Assembly (NCBI GenBank): GCA_037127315.1
Contig: JBBBDQ010001186.1
Span: 2,299,501-2,363,500, forward strand
Reading direction: 5' to 3'
Length of the DNA: 64,000 nucleotides
Origin: Ascarosepion bandense
Taxonomy: Eukaryota > Mollusca > Cephalopoda > Sepiida > Sepiidae
Shown here piece by piece: positions 52,955 through 62,073 of the stretch. The notes under the pieces are model-generated. The model was not told the origin of the DNA, ran no database searches, and saw only the letters and a program-made list of their open reading frames with translations. How positions within the stretch are numbered: position 1 is the first letter of the stretch; every line of letters starts with the position of its first letter. The translations under genes were made by a program, and so were the position numbers.

Positions 52955-53225
52955 GAGAATTAACATTAAAAACTACAGGCTCATCAACATGATGCATAGC
53001 ATTCAAGGACGGGACGCTGATATTATAGAAAAAAAAATCAGAGATGGAACGAATACATCGGAGAATTCTTAAACGACGAAAGAGGATAACTCGCAGTACA
53101 CAAAAATATCAAAGTACCAAGAATATTTATGGCAGCCTTAGATGATTTCGGCATTGAAAAAATCACAGACATAATCAATGAAGTATACGACAGTGGTGAT
53201 ATACCGGAAGATTTCACTCAATTCT
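52955..53225 (+). pseudogene. RTE-like LINE, pre-RT fragment, opposite orientation
   Basis: Plus strand: MAALDDFGIEKITDIINEVY then DSGDIPEDFTQFS, equivalent to MSLEGFGVDRLTEIINEIYN at 60,790. It lies tail-to-head with the minus-strand piece at 52,205-52,810. Confidence 0.72.
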
Positions 53226-53463
53226 CTCTCTCATATACACACATACTCCCACACATACAAATTATATATATAATATATATTGTCATACGTTGGTATATAT
53301 TGTCGTACTTTGATGACAAAACTAAACTCGGAATTTCGTGCGTGATGCAATCATCAGGTGCATTCGTAAGACAATATATTTATTAATATAATAGTTCATA
53401 CTACATCAAGCACTGTTTTTTTAACACCTGAATAATAGTATTATGCATGTGTGTACCCTCATA
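53226..53463. other. Unassigned stretch with short TA repeats
   Basis: TATATATAATATATATTGTC and imperfect repeats; the element end follows. Confidence 0.4.
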
Positions 53464-54776
53464 CACTCCTGATAAACCAAATTTAATAATGAGTTCTACC
53501 TCCACTGCTTTTGATGACTTCAGAAATTCTGTCGGGCATGCTAGAAATAAGCGTTTCCATTAAGGTGCGGAGGATGTTGCTCCAGCTTCTGAAGATGGCT
53601 TCACGAAGTCATTTTTTAAAAATATTGTTTGCCATTTCGATAAACATCTCTTGTCATCCATCCCCAAACATTTTCAATTGGGTTCAAGTCCGGTGAGCAT
53701 GCAGGATGTCCCAAGAGATGGACCCCATTTTCTTGTAGAAAGGTCAAGGTCCGTCTTGCAGCGTGGATTGCAGCATTATTCTGTTGGAATAACCATCCAT
53801 CCACACACAAACGATGGCCCTCCATCATCAATGATGCTTTTTGTAGCATGCTAACATAACCAGCCGCTGTTTGACAACCCTGCACCACCTGGAGCTCCAT
53901 CGTCCCTCTGTAAGAAAAGGCACCCCATACCATTAGGGGCCCTCCACCACTATGACGTGTGGAGAAAATTTCAGGAGGTATGTTTTTGTTATGCCAATAT
54001 CATTGGAAGCCATCAGGACCATCTAGATTGAATTTTTTCTCATCAGAAAACAGGACTTTCTTCCACTTCTCAACGTCTCATCTTTGGTATTCACAACCAA
54101 ACTTTAAGCGGTCCACCTTGTGACGTGGAAGCAGCCGATGAATTTGTTTACGCTTTTTATTTAACATGCCTTTTTGTCGTAAGTGTCTTTGATGGTTACG
54201 GGACTGCAATCAGCATCTGTGACTGCCTTAATTTGACTAGAAGAAAGTCCCCCTTCTTTCATAACAACCCATCTTATTCTCTTACTCAATGCAGGAGAAA
54301 TTTTTTGGGGCCTACCAGAGGATTTTGCTTTTCCATAATTCTCACTGTTCTTTAGAAAGTTGCAAATCACAGTTTTACTGCGATTTACCTTAGCTGCGAT
54401 CACCCGCTGTGACAAACCTTGCTTATGGAATTCTAGAATTCGAGAACGCTCAACTTTGGTAAGTTTGCTTGCTTTAGGCATGGTAACACCTTTATGCAGT
54501 GATTGCTAATCTCTAACTGAACTAAAAACATTGGAATTACCATAGATCTAACAATTTATACCCCTGGTCTCATAAAATTTTGATCATGCATAAATTGCCT
54601 CATTTTATAAAAATGTAAATTTCTAAATAAAATGTTTGGAATGTAGCTTTTTGTTTCCATAACCTTTTAGATTGTAGTATTGGTAACCTCAAGTGGGAGG
54701 AGTTTAAAATCTATCCGTAAAAAAATTATTTCTTTTTAAAGATTTTTAAGTGGTCTTAAAATTTTGACCGGGAGTG
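53464..54776 (-). mobile_element. Tc1/mariner element, 1,313 bp, both ends present
   Basis: Right end on the minus strand is CACTCCCGGTCAAAATTTTA, left end CACTCCTGATAAACC; TA dinucleotides stand outside both ends (53,462-53,463 and 54,777-54,778), the target duplication of this superfamily. The left inverted repeat has drifted beyond the first six bases. The element contains one transposase relic. Confidence 0.88.
53483..54481 (-). pseudogene. Tc1/mariner transposase relic
   Basis: Minus frame from ATG at 54,481: N-terminal helix-turn-helix (MPKASKLTKVERSRILEFHK, GLSQRVIAAKVNRSKTVICN), linker GRPQKISP, then a frame shift near KDTYDKKAC. The catalytic domain shows the first Asp in KKFNLDGPDGF, the second site as FQQNNAAIH (Asp to Asn), and Glu in [11 protein letters not shown], with 34 residues between the second and third sites as in DD34E families. 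It ends SMPDRISEVIKSSGGRTHY. At least three in-frame stops (after QR, DGFQ and QYF). Length about 330 residues matches the family. It cannot be active. Confidence 0.9.
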
Positions 54777-54780
54777 TATG

Positions 54781-54801
54781 TATATCCATTAATTCACGTA
54801 A

Positions 54802-54873
<72 letters not shown>

Positions 54874-54893
54874 TTACGTGAATTAATAGATAT
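54781..54893. repeat. Palindrome around (CA)n and (TA)n
   Basis: TATCCATTAATTCACGTAAC at 54,783 is mirrored by GGTTACGTGAATTAATAGAT at 54,873, around about 20 CA and 15 TA units. Confidence 0.92.
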
Positions 54894-54894
54894 A

Positions 54895-55113
54895 CATATT
54901 TTCATTCCTATACATACCGCCTGATGAGACATTGAAGTTTCAATATCAAAACAAATGTACCTTTGTAGTGGATATATATAAAAAATATGTATATGTTCTA
55001 AAATATAATTTATAATAAATATTCACAGCTCTATATATTATATGTCGAGCACTGTTTAAAATTAATGTTTTAGACGTTGTAAAAATTCTTTCTTCGTTCT
55101 GTATTCACTCGGA
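54895..55113 (+). mobile_element. HH-C repeat, copy 2
   Basis: CATACCGCCTGATGAGACAT, AATTTATAATAAATATTCAC, GAGCACTGTTTAAAATTAAT, GTATTCACTCGGATGTG; colinear with the reverse of 15,691-15,925. Confidence 0.75.
54920..54955 (+). ncRNA. Hammerhead-like core (HH-C)
   Basis: CTGATGA, stem GACATTGAA against TTCAATATC with a short loop, then AAAAC. One mismatch in the stem and GAAAC changed to AAAAC, so a decayed core. Confidence 0.4.
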
Positions 55114-55124
55114 TGTGTGTGTGT

Positions 55125-55160
<36 letters not shown>
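55112..55160. repeat. (GT)n microsatellite
   Basis: About 24 GT units with one TATG interruption. Confidence 0.96.
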
Positions 55161-55192
55161 TGCTTGTGGTTTTTATTACCGGTAGCAACGTA

Positions 55193-55490
55193 AGGTGAAG
55201 AGGCTCATCCCTTGTTTCCTGCTTAGGATGAGGTTTCTGGTTTTCTCTTTTCCAATCTTTTCACTCTTTTCTTTCTTTTTTTTTTTTTCAATTGGAGTAG
55301 ATAGACTAAACTATCGCCCGGTTCACACACCACCCACGTCTATTGAACAGGTGAAGAGGCTCATCCCTTGTTTCCTGTTTAGGATGCGGTTTCCGGGTTT
55401 TCTCTTTTCCAATCTTTTTACCCTTACGTAGACCCTGCGCATCAGTGGCGTTATCGCCTTGCTTGGGGTAATATGATTAAAAAAAAATAT
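55193..55490 (+). mobile_element. P element copy 4, one and a half units
   Basis: A truncated first unit starting GGTGAAGAGGCTCATCCCTT, a T-run with CAATTGGAGTAGATAGAC, then a full unit ending CTGCGCATCAGTGGCGTTAT and GGGGTAATATGATTAAAAAA. Confidence 0.78.
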
Positions 55491-56790
55491 ATATTTTCTA
55501 AGTTGAGAGTAGACGCAGATAGAAATGAATCCATGTTTTTGCCAAGGGCATAAGTACAACAAGCTGCCTCAGCAGAAATTTGAACTCATTTTGCAGAATC
55601 TGTTTTCTGTTCTCATAGACATTATGTTCCTTTGTATCTCTATAATCTGTATTACAGCAAATAAATATCCCCCATTAGATTTTTCGACTCACCGCATTTT
55701 AACAGAACTTCTAACCTTTCACTCCTCCGCACCATCTTAAAATGTCTTCTTTTTGCTTCCTTATGTTTTCATAATAGCATGTAGTATAATCTTCCGTGCC
55801 TTCTTCATCTACAAAGTGTCACTGCACGCCCGTTTTCTTGATTGTCACTGGGAAAATCTTGCATCTTCATCCTTTCATATTGTCCACGTAGTATCTTTGC
55901 ATCTTCCAGTGATTCTTTATCTGACACACTTTTCCTTTCCTCGTCAAAGCTTTGCTTTATAACCTCTTTCTCTTTCTACCTAATTACGCCAAACTCGTTT
56001 TCTCCTCTGACCTTTTCTCCTTGGCTTCATTGATTGAGTCATTACGACAATGTCCATTTGCTTCTTGTTCCTCTGTGAGCCTGATATAACTCCATCTCTA
56101 AACCTTTCCTCGTCATTTATTCACGTCCATCTTCATAGGCCGTCGTCCTAATGAGGATATCACAATTACTGTTAAATTACAGATAATTAGGGTTATTATT
56201 GCAATTATTATTATTATTGAAAGGAATATACAAAAAATAAAAATAATAATCCCTTCCTACGCAAAAATCTATTACAATTCAACCTCTTGGGAGAAAGAAA
56301 TGTAAATAGTTTCATCGTCTGGCACAAGGGCTTATTTCGAGAGCACAGTGTCAGCAAATGATAAAAAAAAACACCTTCACTATTCTGTAGGGAAGATATG
56401 AATTGTATACGCTTTTTTATGCTACCTGGTTATAATAGTTGGGTCGATATTAATCGTCTTGAAAGGTAATAGCAAGCGAAGATGATTGACAGATGTATTT
56501 GGTCGTAGAGGATATCAATTAAGTGACAATCCGAAAAATCAAAAATGCGTAGGAAATTGGGGTTTATATAAATATGGGGTTTTTGGCCAAAGACAGAGAA
56601 AGAAAAGAGATCCCCGCTAAAGAAGCTTAGACTGGCTAACGATTCCTTGACAGCTCCATTGTGTGCGCGATTCTCTCTCTGGCTAGCTTGCCAAAATACA
56701 TTTTATCAGTAAACCGTTGATAAAATAACAACCTTGTCGCTAAACATCATCAGGGTTAAACACTATATACTCGATAATGACTTGGATATC
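55491..56790. other. Long gene-free stretch
   Basis: About 1.3 kb. 55,500-55,600 may hold a very old S-SINE relic (CAGAAATTTGAACTC). 55,620-56,140 is CT-rich without recognised coding on either strand. Nothing else supported. Confidence 0.4.
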
Positions 56791-57410
56791 TCGATTTCAG
56801 TCACTTACTCACTGATGTGACGTGGCTTTCCTCTGTCAACTATTTTCATGGCAATTGTTCTGGTGAGCTGTTATTCCTGGTTTTCACCGACCACATGAAC
56901 TGAAGCGTGTTACTAGATTGACTTCCAGGTCCCATCTTTTTACTGTTGAAATACTTAAATGAAACTTCCACTTGTAGTTGAGTAGTCTCAAACACGAAAT
57001 GCAAAATAGTTCTTCCTAAAAAGAGTGTAGATTAGTAGTTTCAAACACAAGAACGCACAACAGTTCTTCTCCCAAAAAGTCCTTTCTTTTCCACAGCGGA
57101 CTAGAAGGAGACATATTATATCTCATCAAATCTCCTGGTCGGCGTGATTTTGTGTCAATTCGACAGCATAAACAATATGGCTTCCACACGAGATGTCTTT
57201 TCACATACAGACGTCCCTGAGGTATGTTGTTGTTGTTTTTTAAACTACACCCCTCCCACCGTTTATTTGTTTCTCTGGTGACAACAATCTTCAAAAACTT
57301 AAATGCAACGTCAATAGTCATCTTCTTGAATCGCGTTAATCTTTTATACTTTCCTCAACACCTACTTTACCCAGTTTTTCTCTCACTTTTACTTATTTTA
57401 TCCCCCTATT
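56791..57410 (+). pseudogene. Diverged J-LINE relic
   Basis: GATGTGACGTGGCTTTCCTC, then GTTACTAGATTGACTTCCAG and GTCCCATCTTTTTACTGTTG match the DVA-LC ... TRL-SRSH-FTV coding block; CTTCAAAAACTTAAATGCAA near 57,289 marks the end of coding, followed by a CT-rich stretch. Interrupted by unrelated sequence at about 56,990-57,220. Confidence 0.5.
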
Positions 57411-57416
57411 TCGTGA

Positions 57417-57712
57417 CAAAAAACAAAAAACAAAAAAACAAAAAACAAAAAAAGCAAAAACAAAAAAACAAAAAACAAAAAACAAAAAACAAAAAACAAA
57501 AAACAAAAAAACAAAAAACAAAAAAAACAAAAAACAAAAAAGCAAAAAACAAAAAAACAAAAAACAAAAAAAAACAAAAAACAAAAAAACAAAAAACAAA
57601 AAAACAAAAAACAAAAAAACAAAAAACAAAAAAAGCAAAAACAAAAAAACAAAAAACAAAAAAGCAAAAAACAAACAAACAAAAAACAAAAAAAACAAAA
57701 AAAACAAAATCA
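57417..57712. repeat. (CAAAAAA)n-type simple array
   Basis: About 40 units of C followed by five to eight A, with occasional GC. Frames of up to 187 codons (Lys/Gln/Asn on plus, Phe/Cys/Leu on minus) are artefacts. Confidence 0.97.
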
Positions 57713-58520
57713 ACCAGATCTAAGCTTTTGAGAAATTTCCAAAGAGAAGATGTACCTTTCTTTAAAAAGGTAACTAAAACTTGCTAGGAGTTGATTCTCT
57801 CATCGAACAAACGATCTAAATTACGCCGGCATTAAACGGTAGTTTCTTCAACAAAGAAGAATGCAAGTTCGAACCCTGCCAGAGACTACATTTTCTTTAT
57901 TAAGGTTTCTCGAGTGGGCAGGCCGATAGATGTAATACACAATGTTTGAAAAGCAAGGCGTACATTCTAAACTCGGGTATCCATGATTAATAATACGTTT
58001 GAAGTAATACATATATAAATATATATATGGAAAGAAAAAGAAAAAAGACTTTAAATGAATGCGGCTGGATATATGAAAAAAAAAAGAGGTAAAAGAAAAA
58101 AGAAAAATGAATTCGGCTATTACGATTGAGCTCTCTGGAGAAGAAAATTTTAAGAACAGTTTCCACTTCTGCTATATGCGTGACTCTTCATAAATGAATT
58201 GAGTTCTTTCGGTGACTGGCGTGTGCATACACTGCTTATATACAACACGTTAAAATTTCCCTTCTCTGATTCCATGCGCCTATGGCTTAGGGAGTAGTGA
58301 CTCCGACTGACACCAAATCGGTCGATTTTCGATCCCGGTCAGAAGCGAGTGGATGTGTCTAGCCACACTGATGAGCTGTGATACAGCGCAAAGAGGCTTG
58401 TATGTGGATGACTTATATATATATATGTATATATAAATATCTAAAAAGTTCTAAAAAATTTATAAAATCGCCAGCCTTCTTCGTTCTTGCGCAAGTGAAG
58501 TCGTACCAACGTAACAAATT
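57713..58520. other. Mostly unassigned; two SINE-like scraps
   Basis: 57,800-57,930 shares a TTCGAACCCTGCC-led segment with 14,930-15,045. 58,266-58,400 has a tRNA-like head (GCGCCTATGGCTTAGGGAGT) and TTTTCGATCCCGGTCAG as a B box. No coding sequence. Confidence 0.4.
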
Positions 58521-58585
58521 TAGTCCGATGAAGTCCTGAAAAACGAAACGCGTCACAAATAAGCTTCTTACACTTTGTTATGTAT
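58521..58585 (+). ncRNA. Hammerhead-like core (HH-E variant)
   Basis: CCGATGAAGTCCTGAAAAAC then GAAACGCGTCAC. The CTGATGA word has one change, the stem GTCC/GGAC is broken on the right side, and GAAA-CGCG-UC has a self-complementary CGCG where stem III should be. Confidence 0.4.
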
Positions 58586-58590
58586 TTTCC

Positions 58591-58593
<3 letters not shown>

Positions 58594-58648
<55 letters not shown>
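58594..58648. repeat. (AT)n microsatellite
   Basis: About 27 AT units. Confidence 0.97.
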
Positions 58649-58651
<3 letters not shown>

Positions 58652-58860
58652 TAGAATTTTTTTTAAAGATATTTTACAATTTCATGGGTAAATTATATTA
58701 CTCTGTTAAATTATATTACTCTGTTAAATTAAATAAATAATTTTAACATTCAGTACTTTTGAGTTCGTCTCTATCGGAATTTACCTGACTAATATACCAA
58801 GTATTCTACATTATATATATGTGTAAAAATATACTCAGTTATAATCTGAGATTAAGTACA
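58649..58860. other. Unassigned AT-rich stretch
   Basis: TTAAATTATATTACTCTG is repeated in tandem near 58,690-58,725. Confidence 0.45.
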
Positions 58861-58910
58861 GAATGGTTAAATAAAATAAAGACAAGAGGAAAACTGTATT
58901 TTAAATCGCC

Positions 58911-58944
58911 TACGCGTTTCGTCCTGTGATGGACTTTATCAAGG
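58911..58944 (-). ncRNA. Hammerhead-like core (HH-E, left arm)
   Basis: Minus strand TTGATAA in place of CTGATGA, stem GTCC/GGAC around ATCACA, then GAAACGCGTAGG. Confidence 0.4.
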
Positions 58945-59029
58945 CAAAAAGACGAAATGAGCTTTATTCTAAATTACGTATCTATAAACAAAATAGATCA
59001 GAGAAACAAGTAGAAACCTATTAAAAAAA

Positions 59030-59308
59030 AGTATATATGAACACAAAAGAGACATCACTAATAAGAATCTTACAAATGCATTAGTGATTCACAAAAATAA
59101 ATTCAACCACAATTTCGATTTTAAAAATGCCACACTAATAAAAAGAGTAAACAATTTATTCAGAAGAAAAGTTCTCGAGAGTGCCGCTATCCAATACTAC
59201 CAAAACATCAATTTGCGCCCCGGATTTTTCCCAATCTCACCTTTACTTATGGAAATTATACTAAAACAGACTAACATACATAATAAAAATTTCAAAGAAA
59301 ACGGTTGA
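59030..59308 (+). pseudogene. GIY-YIG endonuclease C-terminal fragment (Penelope-like)
   Basis: The plus frame reads YEHKRDITNKNLTNALVIHK, NKFNHNFDFKNATLIKRVNN, then FRRKVLESAAIQYYQNINLR and PLLMEIILKQ before a stop. The order EHKR, an ALV-H word, H-FDF-NA, R--LESA--I and a P-SP-L--I end is that of the distal half of the GIY-YIG domain in Penelope-like elements. The GIY-YIG motif itself and the RT are missing upstream. Confidence 0.65.
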
Positions 59309-59475
59309 ATTCCCTTCATTTTAACATCTCGTGATTTTGCACTACACATGAAGAAATTCTAAAAACTAAAATATTCTGTTGATCTTTTGAAATGATTTGT
59401 GAGCGTCTTTGTGGTTGCCAACACTGTTTGTTTACAGATACGTAATTTAGAATAAAGCTCATTTCTTCTTTTTGC

Positions 59476-59510
59476 CTTGATAAAGTCCATCACAGGACGA
59501 AACGCGTAGG
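59476..59510 (+). ncRNA. Hammerhead-like core (HH-E, right arm)
   Basis: Same core as the left arm, pointing outward. GAAA-CGCG-UA fits the dimer-type short stem III. Confidence 0.4.
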
Positions 59511-59552
59511 CGATTTAAAATACAGTTTTCCTCTTGTCTTTATTTTATTTAA

Positions 59553-59556
<4 letters not shown>

Positions 59557-59588
<32 letters not shown>
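59557..59588. repeat. (AT)n microsatellite
   Basis: About 16 AT units at the outer edge of the right arm. Confidence 0.96.
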
Positions 59589-59591
<3 letters not shown>

Positions 59592-59654
59592 AATTACCAA
59601 ATACAGGGTTTAATCCGACAAAATGATAAAATGAACAACAAACAGGAAACATAT

Positions 59655-59765
59655 ATTAATCAGTCAGTTAATACACGCTTTGGCGATCATGTCTCGAAAT
59701 AGACATGGCTGATCGAGTAAAAGATTTTCCCGCAGTAGGTTTCCATTACTTTCCAGTCAAGGAAG
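59655..59765 (-). mobile_element. S-SINE tail fragment
   Basis: CAGTCAGTTAATACACGCTT, CATGTCTCGAAATAGACATG (hairpin) and CCCGCAGTAGGTTTCCATTA; then truncated next to the RTE. Confidence 0.8.
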
Positions 59766-59799
59766 GTAATGGGTAACTTACTATAGTACAATGCTAATC

Positions 59800-61335
59800 A
59801 CAAGAAATCAGAATTATCATGCGAGATATGAATGCCAAAGTTGGCCAAGGAAGAGAAGGTGAAACGGCCGGCAATTTCGGACTAGGACACCTCAATAGCC
59901 GTGGTGAGAAATGGGTCCAATGGTGCACAGCGATCGACCAGATAATAATCAACACCTGATTCCAAGAACATCCAAGATGACTATGTTTCTTCAGGAGAAG
60001 AAACTAAGAACCAAATTGATTACATTACTATCAACAAGTGATTCAGAAACGCAGCCCTTCACTGCAAAGCCTACCCAAGTGCGGACTGTGGAAGCGACCA
60101 CCTACCAGTCGTATGCAAACTAAGGATAAAACTAAGGGGATTAAAGAAACCTAACACAACCCTAAGACGGCAGTACAATCGACTCATGAATGACCCGAAC
60201 CTGCAAGAAATGTATACGGAGAGCGTGAAAATGATATACGAAGAACAAATTAAAAATGAAAACTTAAATGGGACGCACTAAGAGTGGCTCTAGTGAATCA
60301 TTTCAAAGGGAAAAAAACACGCTTGAAGATGAACGAGAGGATCACCGAAGTGATTGTTGGCCTGATGCAAAAGAGACAGAAAACGATGAAAAGAATACAA
60401 GAGACTATACAAGGAAATACGGAGCAAATGTAGAGAGGCTAAAGATAGATGGCTCAGCAACAAATGCGCCGATGTATAGAGAGACTGAGCACAACAAATA
60501 ATGAAGATATGCATTAAAAAATATAGAAACTAACAGGGCAAAGGACATGCGCAGTAACAGGATGTATAAAAGCAAATGATAGCACACTAATATCAGAAAA
60601 AGAAAATAATACTTCAGACATGAGACGATTACATCGGAGATCTCTTCAAAGACAACAGAGAGCAACCAACAACGCACAAAATTACGGATAGACCAGAAAT
60701 ATTAAAAACCGAAGTGGAATCGGCAATGGCCAAATTGAAGAGAAACAAAGCAGCCGGAGCAGACGGAATTGTAATAGAGATGTTGATGTCCCTAGAGGGC
60801 TTTGGCGTAGACAGACTAACAGAAATAATAAACGAAATCTACAACAGCGGCAATATACCGGAATACCTAAGCAGATCAATCTTCATAACACTACCTAAGA
60901 AGCTAGGTGCAAAGAAATAGGAGCTCCATCGAACAATCAGTTTCATGAGCCACATAACAAAACTCATCGTCCGGATTCTGATGAACAGAGCACGCAGCAG
61001 AATCAATAACAATGTGGCTTCGTCAAAGATACCGGGACGAGGAATACGATATTCATGCTCAGAATGCTGTCTGACCAAGCAATACCGATGTAGAAGGACC
61101 TTTATCTGTACTTTTTAAACTACGGAATGGCGTTCAAGTACGACTTGATAGCGATGCTCGACAACCTCGATATTTTCAGAAAAGACGTTAGGATAATCAA
61201 GAATCTATATTAGCAACAAACCGCTTGTGTCCGGATAAGAAGTAAACTCAGTAGGTAGGCAAAAATAGAAAGAAGCGTAAGACAAGGATGTGTTTTCTCA
61301 CCGGATCTTTTCAACCTGTACAGCGAAGCAATTAT
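59800..61335 (+). pseudogene. RTE-like LINE, endonuclease and RT (part 1)
   Basis: The plus strand, with many frame shifts, yields the end of an apurinic-type endonuclease: MRDMNAKVGQGREGETAGNF, GEKWVQWC, RNQIDYITI, SADCGSDHLPVVCKLRIK. It then gives a linker and the start of the reverse transcriptase: VESAMAKLKRNKAAGADGIV, DRLTEIINEIYNSGNIPEYL, SIFITLPKK, HRTISFMSHITKLI, and [20 protein letters not shown]. The endonuclease His in SDH is kept. The P element at 61,336 cuts the ORF right after this. Confidence 0.87.
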
Positions 61336-61533
61336 GAGAGAGATAGACTACACTATCGCCCGGTTCACACTCCACCAACGTCTATTGAACAGGTGAAGAG
61401 GCTCATCCCTTGTTTCTTGTTTAGGATGTGGTCTCCGGCTTTCTCTTTTCCAATCTTTTCACTCCTACGTAGCCCCCTGCGATTCAGTGGCGTTATCGCC
61501 TTGCTCGGGGTGATATGATTAAAAAAATAAAAA
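61336..61533 (+). mobile_element. P element copy 5, inserted in the RTE reverse transcriptase
   Basis: A single unit from AGATAGACTACACTATCGCC to the tail GCGATTCAGTGGCGTTATCG, CGGGGTGATATGATTAAAAA. RTE coding stops at SEAIMRE on the left and resumes with KALPGFVIGGY on the right, with few or no coding residues lost, so the insertion is clean. Confidence 0.9.
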
Positions 61534-62003
61534 TAAAAGCCTTGCCGGGATTTGTCATTGGCGGCTACATTCTCAACAATATCAGATACGCGGATGATAC
61601 GGTGCTGATAGCAGACATGGAAAGGAAAATGCAGGACATTCCACAGAAGGTAGCACAAGAAAACTGAATGTGTGGTCATCAGCAAAAAAAAAAAAAAAAA
61701 AAAAAGGAAAAAAAAAAAAGGAAAAAAAAAAGAAAAAAGAAAAGGAGACCAATATACCAACTACAAGTCGGAGAAAACTAAAATAAAACAAGTGAAAAAA
61801 TTCAAATACCTAGGAAGTGTTTTGACAGAGGATGAAAAATGCGACATGGAGACCCAAAGACGCAATGGCATGGCCAAAGATGCATTTCAGAAGCTAACCA
61901 GAGTACTGAGAGACAGGAAAATCTCATTGGAAACAAAGAAAAACGTTCTTGATTGCTATGCGATGTCTGTCCTTCTCTATGGAAGTGAATGGACACCTCC
62001 TTA
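61534..62003 (+). pseudogene. RTE-like LINE, RT catalytic region and thumb (part 2)
   Basis: ALPGFVIGGYILNNIRYADD then TVLIAD carries the YADD box of the reverse transcriptase. After an A/G-rich expansion at 61,684-61,745, reading resumes with KFKYLGSVLTEDEKCDMETQ, RNGMAKDAFQKLTRVLRDRK, LDCYAMSVLLYGSEW, then breaks off at 62,003. Confidence 0.87.
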
Positions 62004-62073
62004 ACAAATCAACCTTGGTGGGATTTGAACCCACGTCTCTTGGTTGCAATTCTAATGTTTTAACATCTGTAAA
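62004..62073 (-). mobile_element. tRNA-like SINE scrap
   Basis: Minus strand CAACCAAGAGACGTGGGTTC then AAATCCCACCAAGG has a good B box and T-arm pairing; it separates two RTE copies. Confidence 0.5.

Larger units (their letters stand above)
58861..59556 (+). mobile_element. Penelope-like element relic with inverted HH-E arms
   Basis: Left arm 58,863-58,990 and right arm 59,432-59,555 are almost perfect inverted repeats of about 125 bp (outer ends GGTTAAATAAAATAAAGACA and TGTCTTTATTTTATTTAACC). Each holds a hammerhead-like core. Between them lies a fragment of a GIY-YIG endonuclease domain. Penelope-like elements are known to combine RT, GIY-YIG, terminal repeats in direct or inverted order, and hammerhead motifs; this relic shows three of these and lacks the RT. 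Confidence 0.72.

Noticed and set aside
57224..57787. 187-codon Lys/Gln-rich frame and opposite Phe/Cys frames
   Set aside because: Produced by the (CAAAAAA)n array.
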